DNA of 24,756 bases, from assembly GCA_044432885.1 (NCBI GenBank), contig JAWXUG010000008.1, positions 1-24,756 on the forward strand, written 5' to 3'. Of this stretch, positions 7,172 to 16,101 are shown piece after piece (position 1 is the stretch's first letter; every line of letters starts with the position of its first letter). Source of the DNA: CAYJNO01 sp044432885. Lineage in GTDB: Bacteria > Bacillota_I > Bacilli_A > Erysipelotrichales > Erysipelotrichaceae. The notes beneath the pieces are model-generated. The model ran no database searches. It worked only from the letters and a program-made list of their open reading frames with translations, and was not told the origin of the DNA. The translations under genes were made by a program, and so were the position numbers.

Positions 7172-7181
7172 TGCCATACCC

Positions 7182-8963
7182 CTATTTTTTTATCCCTTTA
7201 AGTCGATATACTTGTACAGGTTCAATCTTCCCTTTTAGTTTCATTTTTTCTTCCAATGCTTCATATTCTAATAAATCTTTCACTTCATCAATGACCTGTT
7301 GACTGACATTAATACATCCTTTAGGTGCAATTGATTCAAATCGTTGCCCTGTATTAACGGTATCTCCAATCGCTGTAAAGTCCATTCGATCTTCAGATCC
7401 AATATTACCTACAACTGCTGTTCCATAATGGATTCCTATTCCAAAAGAAATATTTTCATCATTAATTTCTTTCTTTACTCTTTCAGCCATTTCTAGTGCT
7501 GCTAAACATGCCTGATATACAGGATTAGCACACGGTAGCGGTGCCCCCCAAAAAGCCATCGTTGCATCTCCGATAAATTTATCTAATGTGCCTCCATGAT
7601 TTTTAATACAGCTACTTGTCAATGTCAAATATTCATTTAACATTTTAACTACCTCTTGAGGTGTTAATCTCTCTGACAAGGTAGTAAATCCTCGAATATC
7701 GACAAACATCACGGCAATTTTAAATTCCTTCCCTTCAAGTCCCAACGAATCAGAATCTTCTTTCAATAATTCATCAATGATTGAATTATCAACATACCTT
7801 GAGAAGGTACTCATAATCTCTTGTTTCTTTCTTCTTTCAATAAGATAATTAACCATTACACTACATATAAATCCAAGTGAAATTCCAAATAAGAACGTTA
7901 GAATTTCAATTAAATACCCTGCAGTATATAAATATTGTGATCCATAAATTGCCCCTATACACATAATCGCAGTCGCAACTAATGCCTGCATCAGCTTTGA
8001 CTTCATAAATATATAAGTGCTAATAAAGGTTAAAATTAATGAAATCACTGTACTTAAACTAACATAAGAAACTTTATCTGTTCCAGCTATCATTGCATCG
8101 GTTACATTGGCTAAGTATTCGATTCCATACATTCTTGTCGAACGATCAGTTGATGTAATAAAATAATCCATGGAACTTGCTTCATATACCCCAATTAACA
8201 CTACACGATCTTTTAAAATTTCTGGATCATAATTACCTTCGATAATATCCGCTACCGAGTAGGTATAATAATCACCTGGCTCACGACTATAGTCAACATA
8301 CCAAAATCCATCTGCACTTAAAGTAGGCATGAAATCAGCCTCTAAATTATGATATTCACTATATAGTTTATATAACTCATAAGGCAAGGAATAAATTTCC
8401 TCCCCATCAAATTCGATAGACCACAAATGATGTCTTAATATCCCATCTTCATCATACATTGCATTCACATGTCCTACTTTCGCATTAAAAGCTTCATAAG
8501 GCATATCTGTGCTATATATTCGATAGTTATTCATATAAACTTCACCAGTATCGCTAGTACTTATCCCAACATCAAAATTCGCTGAGCAAGCAAGTACGAC
8601 ATTGTCATAATCATCTAGTGTTTCAATCAAACGGCCATCCTCATAGCTATCTGTTTCACCGGCATAAATGACATCAATCCCTATCGCTGCTGGCTGATAT
8701 TCTTCGTCCATATTTAATATATCAATCACATCTGCCATAATACTTCTAGGCCATGGTAATGCACCTAATTGTTCCAATGCATAATCATCCATTCCAATGA
8801 CAACAATCTCACCTTTATCATAGGAGGTTTGATTGTAAAGATTATCTGAAAGTAAATTTCTAAAATAATATCCAACATCACTCAATGTAAAAATAAGCGT
8901 TACAAAAGTAATAACGACTGCTATTTGAAATGCATAACTAATACGCTTCTTTGGGTTAGCCAT
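7182..8963 (-). CDS. CHASE2-domain class III adenylate cyclase
   Basis: 593 aa from the ATG at 8963 (AGGT 7-8 nt upstream; a GTG six bases earlier is too close). Order: transmembrane helix (about 10-28); extracytoplasmic CHASE2 sensor (about 30-290) with the signature VVIGMDDYALEQLGALPWPR; three transmembrane helices (about 300-375); cytosolic class III cyclase domain (about 410-560). Metal ligands D422 (FVDIRGFT) and D466 (DKFIGD), base-selecting K462 and T530 (DFTAIGD), and transition-state N537 and R541 (TVNTGQRF) are all present. Lys with Thr is the class IIIb adenylyl-selective pair, so the product should be cAMP. Such enzymes work as homodimers. The gene overlaps the FecR gene by 8 nt, suggesting coupled, roughly balanced synthesis. 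CHASE2 ligands are unknown; the secreted neighbours are candidates. Confidence 0.95.
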   Translation of the reverse strand: MANPKKRISYAFQIAVVITFVTLIFTLSDVGYYFRNLLSDNLYNQTSYDKGEIVVIGMDDYALEQLGALPWPRSIMADVIDILNMDEEYQPAAIGIDVIYAGETDSYEDGRLIETLDDYDNVVLACSANFDVGISTSDTGEVYMNNYRIYSTDMPYEAFNAKVGHVNAMYDEDGILRHHLWSIEFDGEEIYSLPYELYKLYSEYHNLEADFMPTLSADGFWYVDYSREPGDYYTYSVADIIEGNYDPEILKDRVVLIGVYEASSMDYFITSTDRSTRMYGIEYLANVTDAMIAGTDKVSYVSLSTVISLILTFISTYIFMKSKLMQALVATAIMCIGAIYGSQYLYTAGYLIEILTFLFGISLGFICSVMVNYLIERRKKQEIMSTFSRYVDNSIIDELLKEDSDSLGLEGKEFKIAVMFVDIRGFTTLSERLTPQEVVKMLNEYLTLTSSCIKNHGGTLDKFIGDATMAFWGAPLPCANPVYQACLAALEMAERVKKEINDENISFGIGIHYGTAVVGNIGSEDRMDFTAIGDTVNTGQRFESIAPKGCINVSQQVIDEVKDLLEYEALEEKMKLKGKIEPVQVYRLKGIKK

Positions 8964-10173
8964 TATCACTACCTGATGAATCTGTCCAATCTAATGTTAA
9001 ATTACTTGTAACACTACTAGAAAAGTCATAAGCTGTATCACTTACCATCCAAATTCCTGCACTAGTCGGCATCAATAATGGCTCACTGATAACTTCGTTT
9101 TCACTAACGGTTTGAGTAGCAAAAACAACTGATTTATAAGTATAAGTTACTGTATAATTTTGTACAGTAGGGGTTGTGCTTTCTTCAGTGCTATCGTCAC
9201 TTCCTACAGTTGTTGATGTTGCTGTTGGGCTTGGTGTTACAGCAGGTGTTGGACTTGGATCAATTGGATTAGCCAATGTATCCAAAGTTTGTTCATTAGA
9301 CTGATTTAAACTATTTTTTTCATCTAATGCTTGGCTTATGGCTGATTCATCCTCCTTCAACTTTTCTTCTGCACCCTCTATAATATTGTCAATTTCTTCT
9401 TGAGTAAAACCTGCATTTAATAGTCGATTTTGTATTTCTTCACTATTTTTTATCACTATTGCAGCAAATCCATTGATGTCATCTGTACTAAGACGTGTTA
9501 ATCTACTTTCGATTTCCTCTGTATTATTCGTAGTATCAGATTCCCCATCTTCCAACATTTTACTTATTAAATCAAATCGATATCCCGCTTCTAATTGAGC
9601 AGCTAATTCTTGATACTTTGCACTTGTTTCCACATATTGTAAATCTACTTTACCCTCTAATAGAGTTAAACTAAAATAGGTTGAACGATCAACTAAAGTT
9701 TGACTACTCGCAATTCCTAAAGTTCCTCTAATTCCTGTGGTCATCGTAGAACTTGTAATCTTTAAACTTTCATCATCCACAAAAGACTCACTAATATTAA
9801 ATAACAAACTACCATTTTCTAATATGATTTCTAATTCATCGCCCTTTTTCTTAACAATGACAGAGGTATCATAATCTAGTTTAATAAAGCCATTTTTATC
9901 TAGTGATATCCAAGCATAACTTTCATACGTTTGTACACTATAGCCATTATATAACTTAGAATTTTCACGTAGAGTTAACTCTCTTCCTGCCGCATTATTA
10001 ATAGTGATTTCACCTTCATATTCTTCTAGTGTAATTATTTTACCTACATAGTCTTCTTCACTTGTCACATCTGTTTCTACATCCTCATCCAAAGCATAAA
10101 CCGTTGGTGTGATACATATCAGTAAAATGAAGACTAACATAACTGTTTTTATCCAATTCTTAAAGTTATTCAT
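8956..10173 (-). CDS. Secreted FecR-domain protein with InlB-like C-terminal repeat
   Basis: 405 aa from the ATG at 10173, chosen because GGGGG (10183-10187) lies 9 nt upstream and a signal peptide follows at once (1-27, ending PTVYA); the frame stays open further upstream inside the preceding gene. Order: FecR domain (about 42-195) with the hallmark TTGIRGTLG (145-153) and LLEGKVDL (171-178); a charged, helix-forming stretch (200-300); a Pro/Thr/Ser linker (303-336, with PSPTPAVTPSPT); and one domain ending AYDFSSSVTSNLTLDW, like an InlB B-repeat/Flg_new module. No membrane anchor is seen. FecR is known from Gram-negative iron signalling, but there is no TonB receptor or FecI-type sigma factor here. 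Its overlap with the cyclase gene suggests it works with CHASE2. Confidence 0.87.
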   Translation of the reverse strand: MNNFKNWIKTVMLVFILLICITPTVYALDEDVETDVTSEEDYVGKIITLEEYEGEITINNAAGRELTLRENSKLYNGYSVQTYESYAWISLDKNGFIKLDYDTSVIVKKKGDELEIILENGSLLFNISESFVDDESLKITSSTMTTGIRGTLGIASSQTLVDRSTYFSLTLLEGKVDLQYVETSAKYQELAAQLEAGYRFDLISKMLEDGESDTTNNTEEIESRLTRLSTDDINGFAAIVIKNSEEIQNRLLNAGFTQEEIDNIIEGAEEKLKEDESAISQALDEKNSLNQSNEQTLDTLANPIDPSPTPAVTPSPTATSTTVGSDDSTEESTTPTVQNYTVTYTYKSVVFATQTVSENEVISEPLLMPTSAGIWMVSDTAYDFSSSVTSNLTLDWTDSSGSDNG

Positions 10174-10174
10174 A

Positions 10175-13100
10175 TTAATTAGCCCCCGACATTGTAATAG
10201 TTGTAGCACTATCTACATAGAAATTGATATTTCCTTTATAAACTACAGAATCTTCTTCAATTTCAAATGAGTCCATTGAAGAGTATCTTTCATTAGCATT
10301 TAAGTTAATCATTGTTCCTGCTGCAATGCTACTGCTTAATTGATTATCATAAGTAAATGTGAATGATCCATTTGCATTCCCACTACCTGTTACAGTAACG
10401 ACAACTTCACCTAGGCTAATATTATCATCATAACTTAATAGATAATCCTCATTTGCTAATAAGGTTGAGCTAATTGTCTTTGTCGTTGCTAATCCTGTAT
10501 ATACTTCACCACTTGTATCAACCACAAAATCGTTAATATCTAATGTGCGCCCTGTAATTGTAAAAGTATACTCTAATGAACTTTCACAGTTGTTTTTACC
10601 TGTAATCATAATCGTCGCTGTTCCTACTTCTTTATTAGATGTGTAACTTACATCATAATTTGATACATCTAAACTTGAGTTAATTATTTTTTCTATAGCT
10701 TCATTTTTATAAGTTTCAGTATCTAAATTTAAAGTAAAGTCACTTTCACTAAGCGTTCTTTCAACCACTTCAAATGTTTTATTAAAACTACCCGTAGCAT
10801 TGTTTTTACCAGTGACACTCATTGTAACTGTTCCTATGTTTATTCCATTTTCATATTCATAGCTAACATCATAATCATCTGTTGTAATATAGTAATAGTC
10901 CGAATTAGAAGTTACTGTTTTCTCAATTAAACTTCCTGTATATATTTCATCCTCTAAATTAAAGTCAAAATAATCTGCCTTTAATGTTCTTGCAACAATC
11001 TTAAATGAAGTCCCAAACGTCCCATAATAATTGCCAATGCCTGAGATTTTGAAATTATAAGTACCAATATCTGTGTGGTTTCCAGTATAAGTGATTTGAT
11101 AATCATCCTCTTCTAGTATTGTATCTTCAATAGTGAGTCCTATTGGCTCACCCGTATACTCAAACATTCCAATACTATTGTTTATTTCATAGATGGTAAA
11201 ATAATCCAATGAGATTGGCTTTTGATTTATATAAAATTTAATATCAAATGAACCGGTTGCATTATTTTTCCCTGTGACGCTCATTGTAGCAGTTCCGGCA
11301 TCTGTATTAGATGTGTAACTTATCTCATAATCTTCTTCTGGAATAGAAGTTTCATAATAATCCTCAATGGTTATTAAATCACCGTTATATACAATTTCAT
11401 CATCTGTATAAATATCCGTTTCATCTTGTTTTAATTCCATATTGATATTAAAGTCATCTATAGTAATGGTATATGCAACAATATTAAAGGTATAGGTTAT
11501 ATCCTTGGTGTAATTACCCTTACTTTTAATTTCTATTGTTGCTGTACCAATTTCTGTATTATCTGAATAAACTACATCGTATCCACTTGTTGGAATACTA
11601 GTGGTTACAGTAGGTTTTATTTCACTTCCTGTATACGCTTTATCACTTTCATCGACTGTGAAATCAGCAGCTGTGATTGGCTTTTGTGCAATCTTAAATT
11701 CATATGTATAAGCACCTGTAGTATAAACACTATTAGCAGTCATTGTTACACTTGCAGTCCCTGCGTTAATACGATTTTCATAACTTGTACTATATTGACT
11801 ACTACTCACAAGAAGTGGGGTAATCGTCAATGAGTGTTCATTTCCTGTATAAATCAAATTACTATCACCGGTAATCTCAAAGCATGCATCATCTAACTCC
11901 CTGGCGTTAATGTCGTACTCATAGGTAAGGGTCCCTGTTACATTGGTATTTCCCGCTTTTGGTTGGATGGTTACGGTAGCTTTTCCACCACTTCCAATGC
12001 CCTCATTAGCTGTATAGGTTTGAATAATATCAATATCATCCAAGATATTAATATCCTCATTTTCTGCAATAATGGATGCTACATCTTTTTGTTCTCCACT
12101 TTCACTATAAGTATAGGTTACTGTTTCTTCGATTTTTTCAGTATCAAATAAACTATCTGATAAAGTCAATTTACTTATTGTAAAAGTTTTAGTTAACTCA
12201 CTTACTTCCTCATCACTTTCATTATTGAGAATAATATTAGAACTTTCTTCACTAAAAGTAATGGTTGCAGTTCCTACATCAATATTATTGGAATATGTTG
12301 CTGTATACTCATCTGCTGATACCGAATCTTCCTCTGTTTTATAATCATCATTATAAGTAGATAATACAGATATATCTCTTTCTATTGCGTTGCCCGTATA
12401 AACTGTATTCCCTGTTAATGTGATGTCGCTTGCTTTTACAACAAGAGGGATAATCTCTACATTTATTGAATCTTTATACACAATGCCACTCTTAGTGTCT
12501 GTCATATCAATTTGTAATGTGTATGTCCCTACACTCAAAGCACCATCCACAAAAGTTAGATAGTTTGTACCTGAATTATTTTCAACACTAGCTCCATCTA
12601 AATCTGAAACAACTAAGTCCATCGTTATTGTCGTTGGATTAATCGTGCTGCCCTCATAAGCTAAAACTAGTGCACTTAAATCTACATTATCATTGGTTTC
12701 ACTATATGCTCGATACTCTTTAGTTATAGAATCTGCACTAAATACATATTGAAAAATATTTTGATGTGCAGTCAATGTTTTGCCTATTGCACTATCAGGA
12801 ATAGGTAAGCTTACAGTTTCATAATCTCCATAAGTATAGGTAAGTTTCGTTGATGATGTAATCGTATAATTACTGTTTTGTGATAATGGAGTTCCATCAC
12901 AAGTATATTCATCCATTGAATAAATATAAGTTAATTGATATTCATCTGTAGTCAATGTTTTAGGGACAGATAAAGCGAAGGCTAAAGCTTCATCAAAAAA
13001 ACCTTCAATACGTGGATATAATGCATAAGCAGTAATCCACGATGTTGATGAAGCTGACAAATTAGTTATTGGTGTGCTTGATAAATTCAATAAATCTATT

Positions 13101-14533
13101 TGATCATAACTTCCTGTGTTATTTACATCATCATACAACTCGCAATCACCAACTACTGGTAAATAATAGCTGTCATCAATAGTTGAAGAACTGCTACTTG
13201 CAATAATTCCTTTTGCCCTATTGGCCGTCTCACTCGTAGTATAACCTGTACTATATGTTGAGTCAATGAGTGATGATGTTTCTGATCTTCCAACAATGCC
13301 CCCTGCATAGGATGTCGCAGACACATCACCCATGTTGTAACAATAGCTTAAAATTGAAGAGGTTTCAATTTTAGCTGCAATTCCTCCTGCATAAGAAAAT
13401 CCTGAAACTGTTCCAGCATTTATAGAATCGTAAAGCCAAGAATCATAGAGTCTACCTACAATACCACCACTGTATTCACTACCAATAATACTTCCTTCGT
13501 TATAACAATATTGAACCATGCTATCACTCATGTTGACATCTCCTACAATACCGCCAGCATAGCCTCCTTGGTAATTATAAGCAAATACTTCCTGAATACT
13601 TCCTTTATTTGTTGAATTTGTTAAAGTCATTTTTGCATTGGCATACCCAACAATTCCACCTACATGTGATCCTCCTTGGATACTTCCTGTGAAAATAGCA
13701 TTATCGATAGTAACATCGCCTTGAGCTGAACCAACAATCCCACCTGAATAAATCACTTGGGTAAGTTCAACTTTATTTACAATTATGGCACTTGAGGACA
13801 CATTGCTCAAATTTCCTGTTGCAAGATTTCCAATCAAGCCACCTATTGATGTAGGACCACTTACTTTTATCGTCGCTGAAAGTACATGACAATTTTCAAT
13901 CGTCACATTACTTGCACTATTTGCTAATACACCAACATAGGTATCGTTACTTGAAGTATTAGAATACCCTATTAAGTTTAAATCTTTAATGGTGGTATTA
14001 CTTCCATCACTTTGAGCAGAGATATTGGTAAACAAAGCATATGCACCTAAAGTGATCGTGTTTCCTCCACCATCGAAAGTCCCTTGAAATGCAGGGAAGC
14101 CTATAAAGTCACTCGATGATGCATCAATATCATTTGTTAAAACTACATTAAAATCAGGCATATTATTTGGGTTCATTTTATAAGCCATATTGATTTGTTC
14201 AAGTAAACTCATTAGCTGTGCTGCATCACTAATTGTCCATTCTGTTTCAGCAGACCGTTCATCTGAATCGACACTTGCTAAGCTAATACCATAGTCATCA
14301 TTTAAACTATTAGATGCTAATGGTGTTTCAGTTGCACTTGGCGTTTCAGTTGCACTTGGTGTTTCAGTTGCACTCGGCGTTTCAGTTGCACTTGGCATTT
14401 CAGTTACACTTGGTGTATCGGTTGCGCTTGGCGTTTCGCTTACACTTGGTATATCTTCTTCCGCAATTACACTTGTGAAACTTGTAAATACTAATAAGAA
14501 AGATATCCCAATTTTGATTAACTTATGCTTCAT
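10175..14533 (-). CDS. Giant secreted protein: TPSATE repeats, GLUG-type repeats, MBG-like domains
   Basis: 1,452 aa. Start ATG at 14533 with AAGGGGG (14541-14547), 7 nt from the G run. Order: signal peptide (1-24, ending SVIA); seven imperfect hexapeptides of type ATETPS (31-72); a beta-helix-like region with an opening TFDGGGNTITLG block and GLUG repeats of type GGIVG (about 225-445); a spacer; then nine Ig-like MBG-type domains (about 698-1400), each of the form YTG..I....Y.V.Y..N...GTATM..TGKNN..GS...F.I. Such architectures belong to Gram-positive adhesins and matrix proteins. There is no C-terminal helix or LPXTG motif, so attachment must be non-covalent or through partners. The stop is 1 nt from the FecR start. 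Binding partner unknown. Confidence 0.9.
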   Translation of the reverse strand: MKHKLIKIGISFLLVFTSFTSVIAEEDIPSVSETPSATDTPSVTEMPSATETPSATETPSATETPSATETPLASNSLNDDYGISLASVDSDERSAETEWTISDAAQLMSLLEQINMAYKMNPNNMPDFNVVLTNDIDASSSDFIGFPAFQGTFDGGGNTITLGAYALFTNISAQSDGSNTTIKDLNLIGYSNTSSNDTYVGVLANSASNVTIENCHVLSATIKVSGPTSIGGLIGNLATGNLSNVSSSAIIVNKVELTQVIYSGGIVGSAQGDVTIDNAIFTGSIQGGSHVGGIVGYANAKMTLTNSTNKGSIQEVFAYNYQGGYAGGIVGDVNMSDSMVQYCYNEGSIIGSEYSGGIVGRLYDSWLYDSINAGTVSGFSYAGGIAAKIETSSILSYCYNMGDVSATSYAGGIVGRSETSSLIDSTYSTGYTTSETANRAKGIIASSSSSTIDDSYYLPVVGDCELYDDVNNTGSYDQIDLLNLSSTPITNLSASSTSWITAYALYPRIEGFFDEALAFALSVPKTLTTDEYQLTYIYSMDEYTCDGTPLSQNSNYTITSSTKLTYTYGDYETVSLPIPDSAIGKTLTAHQNIFQYVFSADSITKEYRAYSETNDNVDLSALVLAYEGSTINPTTITMDLVVSDLDGASVENNSGTNYLTFVDGALSVGTYTLQIDMTDTKSGIVYKDSINVEIIPLVVKASDITLTGNTVYTGNAIERDISVLSTYNDDYKTEEDSVSADEYTATYSNNIDVGTATITFSEESSNIILNNESDEEVSELTKTFTISKLTLSDSLFDTEKIEETVTYTYSESGEQKDVASIIAENEDINILDDIDIIQTYTANEGIGSGGKATVTIQPKAGNTNVTGTLTYEYDINARELDDACFEITGDSNLIYTGNEHSLTITPLLVSSSQYSTSYENRINAGTASVTMTANSVYTTGAYTYEFKIAQKPITAADFTVDESDKAYTGSEIKPTVTTSIPTSGYDVVYSDNTEIGTATIEIKSKGNYTKDITYTFNIVAYTITIDDFNINMELKQDETDIYTDDEIVYNGDLITIEDYYETSIPEEDYEISYTSNTDAGTATMSVTGKNNATGSFDIKFYINQKPISLDYFTIYEINNSIGMFEYTGEPIGLTIEDTILEEDDYQITYTGNHTDIGTYNFKISGIGNYYGTFGTSFKIVARTLKADYFDFNLEDEIYTGSLIEKTVTSNSDYYYITTDDYDVSYEYENGINIGTVTMSVTGKNNATGSFNKTFEVVERTLSESDFTLNLDTETYKNEAIEKIINSSLDVSNYDVSYTSNKEVGTATIMITGKNNCESSLEYTFTITGRTLDINDFVVDTSGEVYTGLATTKTISSTLLANEDYLLSYDDNISLGEVVVTVTGSGNANGSFTFTYDNQLSSSIAAGTMINLNANERYSSMDSFEIEEDSVVYKGNINFYVDSATTITMSGAN
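14318..14443 (-). repeat. 18-bp minisatellite, seven copies, inside the giant secreted protein gene
   Basis: Seven consecutive 18-bp units encode residues 31-72 of the 1,452-aa protein (consensus ATETPS). Several units differ by only one or two bases, so slippage could change copy number in frame and alter the length of the Thr/Ser/Pro stalk just behind the signal peptide. Confidence 0.85.
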
Positions 14534-14549
14534 ATACCTTCCCCCTTAA

Positions 14550-15275
14550 TTATAATTTGTTTCTACTAAATACTTTTAGTATTTCTTTTGTATGTAATAA
14601 AACGATTTGTTGATCTTTTACACTCAACATTGAAAATTCTTTAACTCCCCTTAAAATAATTTCCATTTCAAGTTCTGTACGATGAGAGAAAATTTCAGCA
14701 AATGTGGTTGCATCATCTTCTGTCTTCTTAAAGCCACTTCCTTTGACAAAGCCTAACTTAATAAACATTGACGCTGAGAAGTTTGCTAATTCTTCCACAA
14801 AATTTAGATCTTGTTGGTCAAAAAATTCTCCGCCCGCTTTATTGATGATTTGAATACATCCAAAGGCGATACCATCGACACATAAAGGAACAACAATCAT
14901 ACTTCTTGTAACAAAGCCTGTTTTTGCGTCGGCCTTCCCTTGCCATCTTGGATCTTGTGTGCAATCTTCCACAATGATTGATGTTGATCTTTCGATTACA
15001 CGCCCTGCAATCCCTTCTCCCATACCAAGAGAAAAGTCTCCTAAATCTCCACCACCATATACGGCAAATGGACGAATACGACCATCTATTTCACGATCAT
15101 GAAACCAAAATGTACCCGCTTCAGCTTTAGCTGCTGTTACCACTGAGTCTAGTGATGTAGTTAATGCACCTTTTAAGTCAGTAGACTCCTTAATTCCAAG
15201 TTCAATGGACTTAATGGTTCTCTTATAAACAATCTTCTTCATTGCATCCCACATAGAATTTGCTTCGTATGTCAT
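14550..15275 (-). CDS. Cytosolic GAF-domain protein, candidate cyclic-nucleotide receptor
   Basis: 241 aa from the ATG at 15275. An upstream TTG (15299) in frame is rejected because AAGGGGG (15284-15290) sits 8 nt before the ATG. No signal peptide or transmembrane helix. A GAF domain occupies about 30-172: LGMGEGIAGRVIE, EDCTQDPRW, RSMIVVPL and FGCIQIINKAGGEFFDQQD are classic elements. N145, K146, F152 and D156 match the NKFDE motif of cyclic-nucleotide-binding GAF domains, with Leu157 in place of Glu. The C-terminal 70 residues are charged and probably helical, with no recognised DNA-binding or catalytic domain. It lies between the MBL hydrolase and giant genes. cAMP binding is inference; many GAF domains bind other ligands or none. 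Confidence 0.88.
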   Translation of the reverse strand: MTYEANSMWDAMKKIVYKRTIKSIELGIKESTDLKGALTTSLDSVVTAAKAEAGTFWFHDREIDGRIRPFAVYGGGDLGDFSLGMGEGIAGRVIERSTSIIVEDCTQDPRWQGKADAKTGFVTRSMIVVPLCVDGIAFGCIQIINKAGGEFFDQQDLNFVEELANFSASMFIKLGFVKGSGFKKTEDDATTFAEIFSHRTELEMEIILRGVKEFSMLSVKDQQIVLLHTKEILKVFSRNKL

Positions 15276-15288
15276 TTTAATTTCCCCC

Positions 15289-16086
15289 TTATATTTCAAT
15301 TATTTGTCCAGTTTTGACAAATTCAGTATTTTCAAATAATTTTTTTGCTTCATCTTCCATTACATCTAGTTGATCATCTGTACGTTCGGGATCATGATGA
15401 ATAATGTAAAGTTTTTTTGCCTTTGTTTCAATTGCGAATTTTGCTCCTTCTTCATAAGTAGAATGTCCATATCCTTTACAAAGGGAATATTCTTGCGGTG
15501 TATAAGTCCCATCATAAAATAATAAATCACATGGAACTCGTAATTCATCACTCAAGTATGATTCAGGATCAGTATACTCACCGTGTTCATAATCACTTAT
15601 AAAGTGAATTAGCTTTCCATTTACTTTAATTTTTAAAATAGAAGCCCCATCAGGATGATTGGATTCATAGATCCTCAACTCAATCCCTCTAAATATATAT
15701 CTTGTATTTCTTGTAATATTAATATAGCTATATTTTGCTGCTTGTATCGGCCAAAAAGGTTTTCTTGGAAATGTTTTTAATCCATCATACAAATCCCACT
15801 TCATAAAGGTTGAATGTATCTTGGTCTTTGCTGTAAATGGAAACGCATCATTATTTAATATACCTATGATGTGATCCAAGTGCAAATGAGTCAACACAAC
15901 ATCTATTTGTGTACAGTTTGAAAGTATTTGTTTCGCATTTTCTATTCCTGACCCACAATCAATTACAAATGCATGGTCATTCTCTTTAAATACAAAACAA
16001 GTTGTGTGCCCTCCATACTTCAAAAATTCTTTCCCACATATCGTTCGTGTTCCTCTTGTGCCACATGCATGTAATATATACGCCAT
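15289..16086 (-). CDS. MBL-fold metallohydrolase, candidate cyclic-nucleotide phosphodiesterase
   Basis: 265 aa, cytosolic (no signal peptide). Metallo-beta-lactamase fold with a di-metal site: THLHLDH (H67, H69, D71, H72), H144 in ESNHPDG, D165 in FISDYEHG, and H230/H231 in YIIHHDPERTDDQ. The N-terminus (GTRGTR...KYGGHTTCFVF...VIDCGSGI) and YDGTYTPQEY...GYGHSTYEE mark the PhnP/RNase Z-like branch whose usual form reads GTRGS...YGGNTSC. Some members of that broader group act on cyclic phosphodiesters; the substrate here is unproven. The start has AGAGG 6 nt upstream. Placement in one transcript with an adenylate cyclase makes cAMP hydrolysis a sensible hypothesis. The next gene begins 13 nt after its stop. 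Confidence 0.85.
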   Translation of the reverse strand: MAYILHACGTRGTRTICGKEFLKYGGHTTCFVFKENDHAFVIDCGSGIENAKQILSNCTQIDVVLTHLHLDHIIGILNNDAFPFTAKTKIHSTFMKWDLYDGLKTFPRKPFWPIQAAKYSYINITRNTRYIFRGIELRIYESNHPDGASILKIKVNGKLIHFISDYEHGEYTDPESYLSDELRVPCDLLFYDGTYTPQEYSLCKGYGHSTYEEGAKFAIETKAKKLYIIHHDPERTDDQLDVMEDEAKKLFENTEFVKTGQIIEI

Positions 16087-16101
16087 ATTTTACCTCTTAG
16101 C

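Noticed and set aside
8956..10173. FecR as part of an iron-citrate uptake system
   Set aside because: No TonB receptor, FecI-type sigma factor or ABC iron transporter is present, and the cell appears to lack an outer membrane.
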